The notes beneath the pieces were generated by a model. The model was not told the DNA's origin. It saw only the letters and a program-made list of their open reading frames with translations, and did no database searches. This document shows positions 1 to 5,437 of a DNA stretch of 5,437 nt, one piece after another. Position numbers and translations under genes: made by a program. The stretch's first letter is position 1, and each line of letters begins with the position of its first letter. Source of the stretch: Desulfovibrionaceae bacterium (GTDB lineage: Bacteria; Desulfobacterota; Desulfovibrionia; Desulfovibrionales; Desulfovibrionaceae); contig JAGADT010000145.1 of NCBI GenBank assembly GCA_017613475.1, positions 1 through 5,437 of the forward strand, in the 5' to 3' direction.

Positions 1-837
1 CGCTGCATGGAGGAGGATATTCCCATTATCCTTTGCAGCCAGGCAGGGTATTATGCCTCTGAAATTCTTCCGGAAAGCCCCTCCCGGCGCGAAAGGCTGC
101 GCGCCCATATCCGCGCGTGGGATGCCATGGGCGAAGAGGGCAGGCTGGATGTGGCCAGGGCGCTTATCTGGGCCAAAATAACCGCCTGCGCGGAGTGCTA
201 TGCCGCGCTTGATTCAGGGGGCAGCCTGGGGCGTGATGCCGGCAGCGCGCTCAGTGCGGTCCAGGCTGCGGAGCATTACACGGCGCTTTTGGGCGCGGAG
301 GGGCGCTTTGCCAAAACCTGCTTCCCCCTGGTGAATGCCGGGCTGCCTGAGCCTTTTCTCAGCGAGGCACGTCTGCCGGGGCAGAAGGCGGACCGCTGGA
401 ACTGCCTCCTGGACGGGATTTCTTCCTTAATGTTCAATCATTTGTGCATGACGCTCCGTGCCGAAGGCCTGGATCCTTTCCTTGGATTCCTGCACAGGCA
501 ATACATGCGCTACGAAACGCTTGCGGCAGACCTGCAGGAGCTCTTCCGCCCCGAGCTGGATATGCTGCTGCGGGCATTTGTCCTGGAAGGGGGCGCTGCC
601 GTGGAGGATTTTGAGCAGAAAGGGGAGTCCTTCAGGCTTTCAGGGGAGCTGCGCAAACGGCTGATTGCGGAATTTGAGCGCTGGCTTTCCACGCCTGGCC
701 CGGATGGCACGGCCCGCCGGAACCTTATTGATGAGCTTGTGCGCCGGCTCCGCCGCTTCCTTTGCCAGGGCAAAAGCCTGAGCCTGCTTGTCTGCGGCCG
801 CTGGCGGCGAGCCTCTGCCTGCGCCCTGAATGGCTGA
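1..837 (+). CDS. cas1: CRISPR-associated endonuclease Cas1 (5' end outside window)
   Basis: Cas1 is the metal-dependent integrase that, with Cas2, inserts new spacers into CRISPR arrays. The frame is open to the left edge (Arg-Cys codons precede the ATG at 7), and the residues there look like the middle of the N-terminal beta domain, so the true start is probably upstream. Counting from the Met at 7, the all-helical catalytic domain is complete. E98 lies in AEGRFAKTCF (family pattern EG-x-AA-x-x-YF). LDPFLGFLH ends in H163. AADLQELFRP supplies D175 and E178, exactly 12 and 15 residues after the His as in typical Cas1. The ALIWAKI segment near residue 52 matches the conserved helix before the catalytic domain. 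The C-terminus is basic and ends without the usual aromatic tail. No cas2 lies downstream; the next gene is 114 bp away and unrelated. Whether an upstream fusion (for example RT-Cas1) exists cannot be seen. The family call is firm; the CRISPR subtype is unknown. Confidence 0.88.
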   Translation, partial: RCMEEDIPIILCSQAGYYASEILPESPSRRERLRAHIRAWDAMGEEGRLDVARALIWAKITACAECYAALDSGGSLGRDAGSALSAVQAAEHYTALLGAEGRFAKTCFPLVNAGLPEPFLSEARLPGQKADRWNCLLDGISSLMFNHLCMTLRAEGLDPFLGFLHRQYMRYETLAADLQELFRPELDMLLRAFVLEGGAAVEDFEQKGESFRLSGELRKRLIAEFERWLSTPGPDGTARRNLIDELVRRLRRFLCQGKSLSLLVCGRWRRASACALNG

Positions 838-885
838 AGGGCTGGCGGCGCACAGGCTCTTTAGCGCCGGTGCTGCCCGCTGCGG

Positions 886-906
886 AGCCTGCTGCCGCAG
901 GCTTTT
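886..906 (+). terminator. Putative rho-independent terminator after cas1
   Basis: The 7-bp stem AGCCTGC (886-892) / GCAGGCT (897-903) closes a TGCC loop and runs directly into a short T-run (903-906). It lies about 50 bp after the cas1 stop and before the ribosome binding site of the next gene, so it would separate the two transcription units. The T-run is only four bases, so termination may be weak. Confidence 0.45.
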
Positions 907-940
907 CAATCCGTTTTGCGCGCTGCCTGAAGCAGGGCAA

Positions 941-947
941 AGGAGAG
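941..947 (+). promoter_or_regulatory. Ribosome binding site of the DUF1848 gene
   Basis: AGGAGAG lies four bases before the ATG at 952. This strong Shine-Dalgarno match fixes that start over other in-frame possibilities. Confidence 0.7.
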
Positions 948-951
948 CGTC

Positions 952-2034
952 ATGCGCCAGCCTTCCGATAAGGTCATCATTTCCCTTCCCGACGGGCGGA
1001 ACGCCGAGGCCCAGGCGCCCGTCATTGTTTCGGCCAGCCGCAGCACGGATATCCCCGCCTTTTATGCCGATTGGTTCTTCAGGCGCCTTGAGGAGGGCTA
1101 TTCCATCTGGAAAAACCCCTTCAACGGCAGGCCTGTGCTTGTTTCGTACGCGGCCACGCGCTTCATCGTGTTCTGGTCCAAAAACCCGCGCCCCCTCCTG
1201 CGGCACCTTGGCAGGCTTAAGGAGCGCGGCATCGGCTGCTATGTGCACTTTTCGCTGAACGACTATGTGCGCGAGGGCTACGAGCCGAACGTGCCCCCTG
1301 TTGAACAGCGCCTGGATACGTTCAGGAGCCTTGCGGAAACGCTGGGCCTGGGCGGCGTGATCTGGCGCAATGATCCGCTGCTCATGACCGACCGCCTGGG
1401 CATGGATGAGCTGCTGCGCCGCGCAGAACGCATTGGGGACGCCCTTAAGGGCCATACGGAAAAGCTGGTCTTCAGCTTTGCCGACATTTCGCCTGTGGCT
1501 GCCGCAAACCTGCGCCGTGCGGGCGTTGCCTGGCGCGCGTGGACGGTGGACAGCATGAAGGAATACTCCAAAGAGCTTTCCCGCCTCAATGAAAAGTGGG
1601 GCTATGCGCTCGCCACCTGCGCTGAGGCGGTGGACCTGGACGAATTTGGCATTGCGCATAACCACTGCGTGGATGAGGAGCTTATTATCCGTCGCGGGTA
1701 TAAGGACGCCGCGCTGATGAAGCATCTTGGCGTTAAGGTGGTGGACCCCGCGTCTTTCCTCTGCCCTGTGCCAAAGCCTGCCGGCGCGCTTGACCTTGGC
1801 GGCGGGCTCTATGCCCTGAAGAGCCGGGATAACCGCGACAAGGGCCAGCGCACGGCCTGCGGCTGCATCAGGAGCAAGGATATTGGCGAATACAGCACCT
1901 GCCGCCATTTCTGCGTGTACTGCTATGCCAACGCGGCCCCTAAAAAGGTGCTGGAAAACTGCGCGTTCCATGTGGCAGATCCAAACGCGGCAAGCATTAC
2001 CGGGACGATTGCCGCCCCTGTGCGGCAGGCCTAG
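952..2034 (+). CDS. DUF1848 family protein with C-terminal Fe-S-type cysteine motif
   Basis: This 360-residue protein of unknown function is recognisable as DUF1848 by several blocks: SASRSTDIPAFY (27-38), VFWSKNP (73-79), IWRNDP (137-142) and a C-terminal cysteine cluster. The cluster has C303-x-C305, then SKDIGEYSTC with C317, C321 and C324, followed by YAN. C317/C321/C324 form CX3CX2C, the spacing used by radical-SAM enzymes to hold a 4Fe-4S cluster, but it sits at the end of the protein rather than near the start. This resemblance is known for the family; an actual cluster or radical chemistry is inference. Length looks complete for the family, and there is no signal peptide or membrane segment, so it is likely cytoplasmic. 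It has its own strong ribosome binding site, lies downstream of cas1 behind a possible terminator, and converges on the T3SS operon. The substrate is unknown, and a functional link to either neighbour is not shown. Confidence 0.85.
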   Translation: MRQPSDKVIISLPDGRNAEAQAPVIVSASRSTDIPAFYADWFFRRLEEGYSIWKNPFNGRPVLVSYAATRFIVFWSKNPRPLLRHLGRLKERGIGCYVHFSLNDYVREGYEPNVPPVEQRLDTFRSLAETLGLGGVIWRNDPLLMTDRLGMDELLRRAERIGDALKGHTEKLVFSFADISPVAAANLRRAGVAWRAWTVDSMKEYSKELSRLNEKWGYALATCAEAVDLDEFGIAHNHCVDEELIIRRGYKDAALMKHLGVKVVDPASFLCPVPKPAGALDLGGGLYALKSRDNRDKGQRTACGCIRSKDIGEYSTCRHFCVYCYANAAPKKVLENCAFHVADPNAASITGTIAAPVRQA

Positions 2035-2052
2035 CGGGGCTTTTAACACGCG

Positions 2053-2094
2053 AAAAAGGCCGGATGGGCTGTTTTACAGCGTCCGGCCTTTTTT
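2053..2094. terminator. Bidirectional rho-independent terminator between convergent genes
   Basis: A 12-bp perfect stem pairs AAAAAGGCCGGA (2053-2064) with TCCGGCCTTTTT (2082-2093). A second inner stem, GCTGT (2068-2072) / ACAGC (2076-2080), sits inside the loop. The plus strand ends in six Ts and the minus strand in five, so the structure can stop transcription from both sides. It lies 19 bp after the DUF1848 stop and 25 bp after the stop of the HATPase gene on the other strand. Confidence 0.88.
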
Positions 2095-2118
2095 ATGCGC
2101 CTTGGTCAACGTGCGGCG

Positions 2119-2547
2119 TTATCTGCCGTTTTCTTCCTTTGAGAAATACACGTCGATGATGTTGGCGTTTTCTTCGCGGGTATAGGCCTGGTGCGCGGTG
2201 ACACTGCGGATGAGGTAGATGCCAAGCCCGCCGATGGGCCGGCTTTCGGCATCCAGCTCAAGGTTCGGGGTCGGGGCGTCGGCAAAGGGGTTGAAGGGCT
2301 TGCCCCAGTCCGTAACGGAAAAGCACAGGTATGTTTCGCCGTCAAAAAAGATTTCGCGCAGCCGTATTTCCGCCTTTCCTTCTGTTCCGTCCTGGTAGGC
2401 GTAGCTGAATACGTTGACCAGGAGCTCTTCCGCGGCAAGTTCAAGCTTGGGGAGGAGATGCCTGTACTGCTGCGGGATATGTTCCGCGAGGAACTTGTTG
2501 ACGACGGCAAGCTGTTCGGCCCCGGCAGGCACATGAAAGATGGGCAT
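2119..2547 (-). CDS. Anti-sigma-factor-type serine kinase (RsbW/SpoIIAB/BtrW-like HATPase)
   Basis: This 142-residue GHKL ATP-binding protein of the HATPase_c_2 type would act as the kinase half of a partner switch, phosphorylating a STAS antagonist and holding a target regulator. The N-box is present in LAAEELLVNVFSYAY, with E41 (the catalytic-base position four residues before the Asn) and N45. The G1 box is TDWGKPF (D80, G82, P84) and the G2 box is IGGLGIYLI (G106, G107, G109). There is no sensor or membrane segment, and the length is typical of stand-alone RsbW-like proteins. The start at 2547 is chosen because GGAG lies seven bases upstream and because residues before it would run into the preceding STAS gene. 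It is the last gene of the operon, 28 nt after the STAS stop, and ends just before the shared terminator. Bordetella BtrW, which controls a T3SS, is the closest functional precedent I know. Its target here, whether a sigma factor or another protein, is not in the window. Confidence 0.85.
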   Translation of the reverse strand: MPIFHVPAGAEQLAVVNKFLAEHIPQQYRHLLPKLELAAEELLVNVFSYAYQDGTEGKAEIRLREIFFDGETYLCFSVTDWGKPFNPFADAPTPNLELDAESRPIGGLGIYLIRSVTAHQAYTREENANIIDVYFSKEENGR

Positions 2548-2575
2548 ACAAAATCTCCGGCGTGGAGGTGGACGT

Positions 2576-2911
2576 TCAGCGGAGGCTGTCCAGGGCTTCT
2601 TCACGCGTGGGATACACGTGCAGGATGGAGGTGAATCCCGAAAGCTTGAACATGTCCGCCACCATGGCCTGCATGGAGCAGAAGGCCAGGGACGAGCCGT
2701 TTTTCTTGCTGGACTTTTCAAGCATGAGGATGCCGCGCAGCCCGGCTGAGCTGATGTATTCCAGCCCGCCCAGGTCTATCACGAATTTTTGGGCTCCCTC
2801 TGCCAGGAGCTTCTGGCAGGTCTCGGAAAAGTCGTTGACCGTTGTGGCGTCCATCCGCCCTGAAACGGCCAGGACCGTTATTCCGTCTGTCGTTGCGATA
2901 TCTATCTGCAT
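2576..2911 (-). CDS. STAS-domain anti-sigma-factor antagonist (RsbV/SpoIIAA/BtrV-like)
   Basis: This 111-residue protein is a single STAS domain, the phosphorylatable antagonist that binds an RsbW-type kinase when dephosphorylated and so frees the kinase's other partner. Recognisable parts are the opening strand ITVLAVSGRMDATT (11-24), FVIDLGGLEYISSAGLRGIL (43-62) and the closing LSGFTSILHVYPTREEAL segment. The Ser pair at 54-55 in SSAGL occupies the usual phosphorylation site, so switching by phosphorylation should be possible. The start at 2911 is chosen over the longer in-frame ATG because AGGAG lies eight bases before it and because the domain begins there; the longer form would overlap sctR. 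It follows sctR by 13 nt and precedes the kinase gene by 28 nt, so the two partners are probably co-transcribed with the T3SS genes. No PP2C phosphatase (the RsbU/BtrU role) is seen in the window. Confidence 0.88.
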   Translation of the reverse strand: MQIDIATTDGITVLAVSGRMDATTVNDFSETCQKLLAEGAQKFVIDLGGLEYISSAGLRGILMLEKSSKKNGSSLAFCSMQAMVADMFKLSGFTSILHVYPTREEALDSLR

Positions 2912-2926
2912 GGTCAAAACTCCTTT
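2912..2926 (-). promoter_or_regulatory. Ribosome binding site that sets the STAS gene start
   Basis: Read on the minus strand, AAAGGAG is followed by eight bases and then the ATG at 2911. It overlaps the stop codon of sctR, which suggests translational coupling and argues against the ATG further upstream. Confidence 0.7.
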
Positions 2927-3575
2927 AATGATAGCTGAGAAGAAGCCCCTGGCTGATTTTGAGCCAGCCATCCAGCGTGACGAAGAGCAAGAGCTTGAAG
3001 GGCAGGGAGATTGTCGTCGGCGAGACCATCATCATGCCCATGGCCAGGAGGATGTTGGAAATGATCAGGTCGATGGCAATGAACGCGAGGTAGAGCACAA
3101 AGCCAATCTGAAAGGCCCGGGTCAGCTCGGTAATGGTGAACGAAGGGATCAGGATGAGCAGGTTGTCCTTGCTGATCAGGTGATGCCTGTTTGGGGGCCA
3201 TATCCGCCGCGCCGTGTTCACGAACATATTGCTGGCCTGTTCGGACGTGTTAGCCGCAAGGAAGCGCCTTAGCGGGGGCGAGGCCTGGTCAAGCATGTTC
3301 AATACGTCCGCGGGGCCGGCTTTCTGCGGGACAGGCATTTTCTTGAGGATGTCCGCGGTATCCATGGCAACTGGCGCCATGATGAACACGGTCAGCACAA
3401 TGGCGAGCCCGTTCATGACCATGGCCGGCGGCACCTGCTGCACGCCCAGGGCGTTGCGCACAAGCGACGTGACCACGACGATTTTCACGTACGACGTGAC
3501 CATCATGATGAAAAACGGGGCCAGCCCAAGAAGCGAAAGCCCGATCAGGAGATAGAGCGGGTTGATGTCAAGCAT
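2925..3575 (-). CDS. sctR: Type III secretion export-gate protein SctR (YscR/HrcR/FliP family)
   Basis: SctR is a polytopic inner-membrane protein that, as a pentamer with SctS and SctT, forms the entry portal of the type III export channel. The 216 residues match the non-flagellar form: there is no cleaved N-terminal extension, unlike FliP at about 245. An N-terminal hydrophobic segment (about 7-28) is followed by the signature LVRNALGVQQVPP (38-50), a second hydrophobic stretch (about 52-72), a polar periplasmic loop (about 75-140), then IPSFTITELTRAFQIGF (143-159) and two more hydrophobic segments. The MMMVSP motif (181-186) is the methionine-rich gate loop characteristic of the family. 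It starts 13 nt after sctQ, in the normal sctQ-sctR order. The oddity is downstream: a STAS gene follows instead of sctS. Flagellar FliP is the main alternative, but the neighbours sctP and sctQ and the lack of a signal peptide favour the injectisome version. Confidence 0.93.
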   Translation of the reverse strand: MLDINPLYLLIGLSLLGLAPFFIMMVTSYVKIVVVTSLVRNALGVQQVPPAMVMNGLAIVLTVFIMAPVAMDTADILKKMPVPQKAGPADVLNMLDQASPPLRRFLAANTSEQASNMFVNTARRIWPPNRHHLISKDNLLILIPSFTITELTRAFQIGFVLYLAFIAIDLIISNILLAMGMMMVSPTTISLPFKLLLFVTLDGWLKISQGLLLSYH

Positions 3576-3588
3576 GCGGCGCCTGCCT

Positions 3589-3816
3589 TTACAGCGTGTG
3601 CAGCACCTGAACGCCCAGGGTTCCGTTCATGTCAACCAGCCTGCCCTGCGCAAGGGCCTTGCCGTTGACGCGGATGGTCACGGGCGAGTTGGTGTCGCAG
3701 CCAAGCGCAAAGGTATAGCCGGGTTCAAGGGCGGAAAGGTCGCCCAGGGTTATCAGCCTGCGTTCAAGCTCAAAGCTGAGGCGCAGCTCAAGGTCAGAGG
3801 TCTCGGTAGGTTCCAT
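3589..3816 (-). other. Possible internally initiated SctQ-C (SpoA domain alone)
   Basis: An in-frame ATG at 3816 would give a 75-residue product made almost solely of the C-terminal SpoA domain. A GGAAG sequence lies five bases before it. Several T3SS sctQ genes (for example yscQ and spaO) make such a short form from an internal start, and it binds the full-length protein. Here it is inferred from position and the upstream purine-rich sequence only. Confidence 0.4.
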
Positions 3817-4197
3817 TGTGTCTTCCGTAAGGGGTGAGGTTAAGGCCGCGTTTGTGCCTTCCAGGGCGCACGTTGCGCAGAGGCAGCCCCCGCCGTGCCA
3901 GATGCGCGCCAGGAGAGCCTTGGGCAGCTTCCAGTCCTCGGGGATGAGCACGTCATCCGGTGCAAGGGAACTGACGGCGTCCCTGGGCAGGCGCACAAAG
4001 CCGGCTTCAAGGGAGAGCTCTAGGGGAATGCGGGGCGCGAGCGGGACGAGAAAGCCGTTTTTCCGCAGCGGCAGGACATTGAAAAGGCTGGATACGGCCG
4101 CGGCAGAGGCGCTTTTGGCAAAGGAGAGGCGCACAAGCAGCGTTTCGCTTTCTTCCGCGGCTCCTGCCTGGGCGCTGTCCCGCCGCTTTTCCTGCAT
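3589..4197 (-). CDS. sctQ: SctQ C-terminal part (SpoA domains), out of frame with N-terminal part
   Basis: This is the C-terminal portion of the T3SS sorting-platform protein SctQ (YscQ/HrcQ; FliM/FliN-like), which forms cytoplasmic pods below the export apparatus with SctK, SctL and SctN. From the first ATG of this frame it is 202 residues. The last 75 or so form a clear SpoA domain: LELRLSFELERRLITLGDL, then LEPGYTFAL, then VTIRVNGKALAQGRLVDMNG and GVQVLHTL. An earlier block, roughly residues 22-100, looks like the first SpoA-like region. The ATG at 4197 lacks a nearby Shine-Dalgarno sequence, and the first convincing residues begin near position 4145. It is therefore more likely the continuation of the upstream frame after a one-base shift than a separate gene. 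A natural split like HrcQA/HrcQB of Pseudomonas syringae is the alternative. It ends 13 nt before sctR. Confidence 0.85.
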   Translation of the reverse strand: MQEKRRDSAQAGAAEESETLLVRLSFAKSASAAAVSSLFNVLPLRKNGFLVPLAPRIPLELSLEAGFVRLPRDAVSSLAPDDVLIPEDWKLPKALLARIWHGGGCLCATCALEGTNAALTSPLTEDTMEPTETSDLELRLSFELERRLITLGDLSALEPGYTFALGCDTNSPVTIRVNGKALAQGRLVDMNGTLGVQVLHTL

Positions 4198-4649
4198 GTG
4201 AGGCCAAGGCAGATCCTGGCCGCGGCGTTTTGGCTCTGCATGCCGGAGAAGCGCACGGAGCGGATGGCAATGGAGGCGCTGAGCGCCGCGCCGATGGACT
4301 GCAGCAGGGGGGCGAGCAGCGCCTGGGCCAGGGCCCCGCGCACGCCCTCAGGGAGGAGCCGTTCATCCGGCAGGGCGTCCTGCACGGGCAGCCCGGCGAA
4401 CGCGCTGTGATAAAGCAAAAAGGATGTGCCGTCTGCCTCAGCCAGGCAGCTGTGCCCGTTGATGTCAAGTTCAAGCGCGCAGCGCGGAGTGAATTCGGCG
4501 CAGAAGGGCAGGAGCGAAACGGCGCATTCCGCCCGCCCCAGGCGCACAAAGGCCGGGATGTTCCGGATGCTCAGGCTGTTGTAAAGGAGCGCGTTTTCCG
4601 GCGGCAGGGCAGGGGCGCTGTATGGGGGGAGGGGGCGTGTTTCAGGCAT
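4020..4649 (-). CDS. sctQ: SctQ N-terminal part, frameshifted reading frame
   Basis: This 209-residue frame begins with the N-terminal region of the SctQ sorting-platform protein. Residues 1 to about 152 read like normal coding sequence, including LYNSLSIRNIPAFVRLGR, CALELDINGHSCLAE and a helical segment around 100-128. From about residue 153 the sequence turns abnormally rich in Arg, Lys, Pro, Ser and Cys and no longer looks like protein, until a TAG at 4020. The next SctQ segment continues in another frame over the same DNA. Joined, the two pieces span 1061 nt, one base short of a whole number of codons, and would give about 353 residues, close to a normal SctQ. So a single base is probably missing, from sequencing error or real mutation. 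The ATG at 4649 has no strong ribosome binding site, but it lies 17 nt after the sctP stop, so translation may depend on coupling. Confidence 0.8.
   Translation of the reverse strand: MPETRPLPPYSAPALPPENALLYNSLSIRNIPAFVRLGRAECAVSLLPFCAEFTPRCALELDINGHSCLAEADGTSFLLYHSAFAGLPVQDALPDERLLPEGVRGALAQALLAPLLQSIGAALSASIAIRSVRFSGMQSQNAAARICLGLTCRKSGGTAPRQEPRKKAKRCLCASPLPKAPLPRPYPAFSMSCRCGKTAFSSRSRPAFP
4140..4215 (-). other. Zone of the sctQ -1 frameshift
   Basis: The upstream frame makes sense down to about 4210 (ARICLGL) and the downstream frame from about 4145 (ETLLVRLSF), so the change lies between. Short A runs occur in this zone on the minus strand (AGGAAAAGCGG near 4185-4194, AAGAAAG near 4150). 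They are candidate sites for a dropped base, but neither forms a good X-XXY-YYZ slippery heptamer in the incoming frame. Confidence 0.7.
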
Positions 4650-4666
4650 GGTCGGTCACAGGAAAT

Positions 4667-5437
4667 CTAGCGTTCATCAGGTTCGTAGCCGGCATAGCCT
4701 CTGGAGTGCTGCCTGCTGTCATTTTGCTCTTGCGGGGTGTTGTCTGTTACGGTGACGCGGACCTCAGCGCGTTCCTGCGTTTCCAGGAGCTGCTTCAGTT
4801 CGCCCTGCGCGGCAACAAGCGTCTGGAATGCGGAGGGATCGTTTGCCTGCAGCGTCACCGAAAGGGCGCCTGCCGCGTCCCTGTTCAGCACAATATCCGT
4901 GCCGTGCAGGAACTGGGCGTTCAGCGTCAGGCGGACTTCATGGCTGCCCTGTTCCGGGGCTGATACAAGGATCCGTTCCACCATGTTTTCCAGCATGGTC
5001 TGGTCTGCGTGCGCGGGCCCTTCCGGCGCGGTGGACGCCTGGGCTGCGCCGGCCGCGGGCATGGGTTCCGCACGTCGCGCCATTTCAGAAAAAAGGCTGT
5101 GGAGCGAGGCCGAATGCCCGTCGGGCGCGCTGTTTTCCTGAACGCGCTTATCCTCATGGAGCGCTGCATGCAGCCTGTCTGAAGATTCGGAGAGCCTGCC
5201 TGCGGCTGATTCCCGGCTGCGGGGATCCGGCTTTGCAAAGCCGCTTGCCAGGTCGTGCCTGGTCATTGGCTCATCCAGGGCGTTCGGTCGGTTAAATATC
5301 GTCCGTTCCGGGATTCCGTTTTCGCTGGGCATGGCATCCCTCTTGGCATTTGTTTCGGCGGCAGCAAGGCTGCTTTGATTCACTTCGTTTGAATCAAGAG
5401 CCGGGCCAGCGGCGGAAGGCTGCGCGTGGGGGATGTC
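4667..5437 (-). CDS. sctP: Type III secretion needle-length/substrate-switch protein, SctP family (5' end outside window)
   Basis: SctP (YscP/HpaP; FliK in flagella) is a secreted ruler that sets needle length and switches the export apparatus to late substrates through its C-terminal domain. The visible 256 residues have a long, low-hydrophobicity region rich in Ala, Ser, Glu and Pro, expected for the disordered ruler portion. A compact C-terminal domain follows at about 126-215 counted from the GTG at 5383, with MVERILVSAP, HEVRLTLNAQFLHGTDIVL, GALSVTLQA and ALFQ-like FQTLVAAQGELKQLLETQ. That layout matches the FliK/SctP switch domain. The tail after it is polar and probably disordered. A GTG at 5383 could be a start, but the frame stays open to the window edge with similar composition, so the gene most likely begins outside. 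It lies just before sctQ, the usual sctP-sctQ order. Low sequence conservation in this family makes the call rest on the C-terminal domain and position. Confidence 0.75.
   Translation of the reverse strand, partial: DIPHAQPSAAGPALDSNEVNQSSLAAAETNAKRDAMPSENGIPERTIFNRPNALDEPMTRHDLASGFAKPDPRSRESAAGRLSESSDRLHAALHEDKRVQENSAPDGHSASLHSLFSEMARRAEPMPAAGAAQASTAPEGPAHADQTMLENMVERILVSAPEQGSHEVRLTLNAQFLHGTDIVLNRDAAGALSVTLQANDPSAFQTLVAAQGELKQLLETQERAEVRVTVTDNTPQEQNDSRQHSRGYAGYEPDER

Noticed and set aside
838..951. Space after cas1 checked for cas2 or CRISPR repeats
   Set aside because: Only 114 bp, too short for cas2, with no repeated unit; it holds only the small hairpin and the next ribosome binding site.
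2014..2044. Second possible terminator, GCCCC/GGGGC followed by four Ts at the DUF1848 stop
   Set aside because: Only a 5-bp stem with a 17-base loop, overlapping the coding end; the strong hairpin just downstream explains termination better.
640..2049. A 469-codon open frame on the minus strand across the end of cas1 and the DUF1848 gene
   Set aside because: It lies antisense to two well-supported genes, has no family resemblance, and its Arg/Ala/His-rich composition is what GC-rich coding DNA gives on the opposite strand.
2562..3272. A 236-codon plus-strand frame across the STAS gene and sctR
   Set aside because: It is antisense to clear STAS and SctR coding sequence and has no recognisable domain.
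2925..3575. Flagellar FliP
   Set aside because: No N-terminal signal-peptide extension, and the upstream neighbours are SctP- and SctQ-like rather than flagellar FliN/FliO.
4140..4215. Programmed -1 ribosomal slippage in sctQ
   Set aside because: No convincing slippery heptamer in the incoming frame was found, so a missing base is preferred, though not proven.

Overview
The window is GC-rich and almost fully coding. It holds two blocks of genes that point at each other and meet at a shared terminator near 2053-2094. The gene content suggests a Gram-negative bacterium with a non-flagellar type III secretion system (T3SS). The GC-rich codon use and style of the proteins would suit a Desulfovibrio/Bilophila-like delta-proteobacterium, but that assignment is inference from composition and memory, not a database match.

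Left block, plus strand (1-2034). The window opens inside a cas1 gene (CRISPR spacer integrase). Its 5' end lies outside, but the Glu/His/Asp catalytic set is intact. A small hairpin with a T-run follows it. Next comes an independently initiated gene for a DUF1848 protein with a radical-SAM-like CX3CX2C cysteine motif placed at its C-terminus. No cas2, effector genes or CRISPR repeats are visible.

Right block, minus strand (5437 down to 2119). This is a tightly packed operon, read right to left: sctP (needle-length/substrate-switch protein, 5' end outside the window), sctQ (cytoplasmic sorting-platform/C-ring protein, broken into two frames), sctR (inner-membrane export gate), a STAS-domain anti-sigma-factor antagonist, and an RsbW/SpoIIAB-like HATPase. 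Gaps between genes are only about 13-28 nt, apart from the overlap of the two sctQ frames.

The genes suggest a T3SS export operon that also encodes its own partner-switching regulator. After sctR one normally expects sctS, sctT and sctU. Here their place is taken by the STAS/kinase pair, comparable to the BtrV/BtrW regulators of the Bordetella T3SS. The points most worth a second look are this arrangement, the sctQ frameshift, and a catalytically intact Cas1 beside a DUF1848 gene and a secretion locus.
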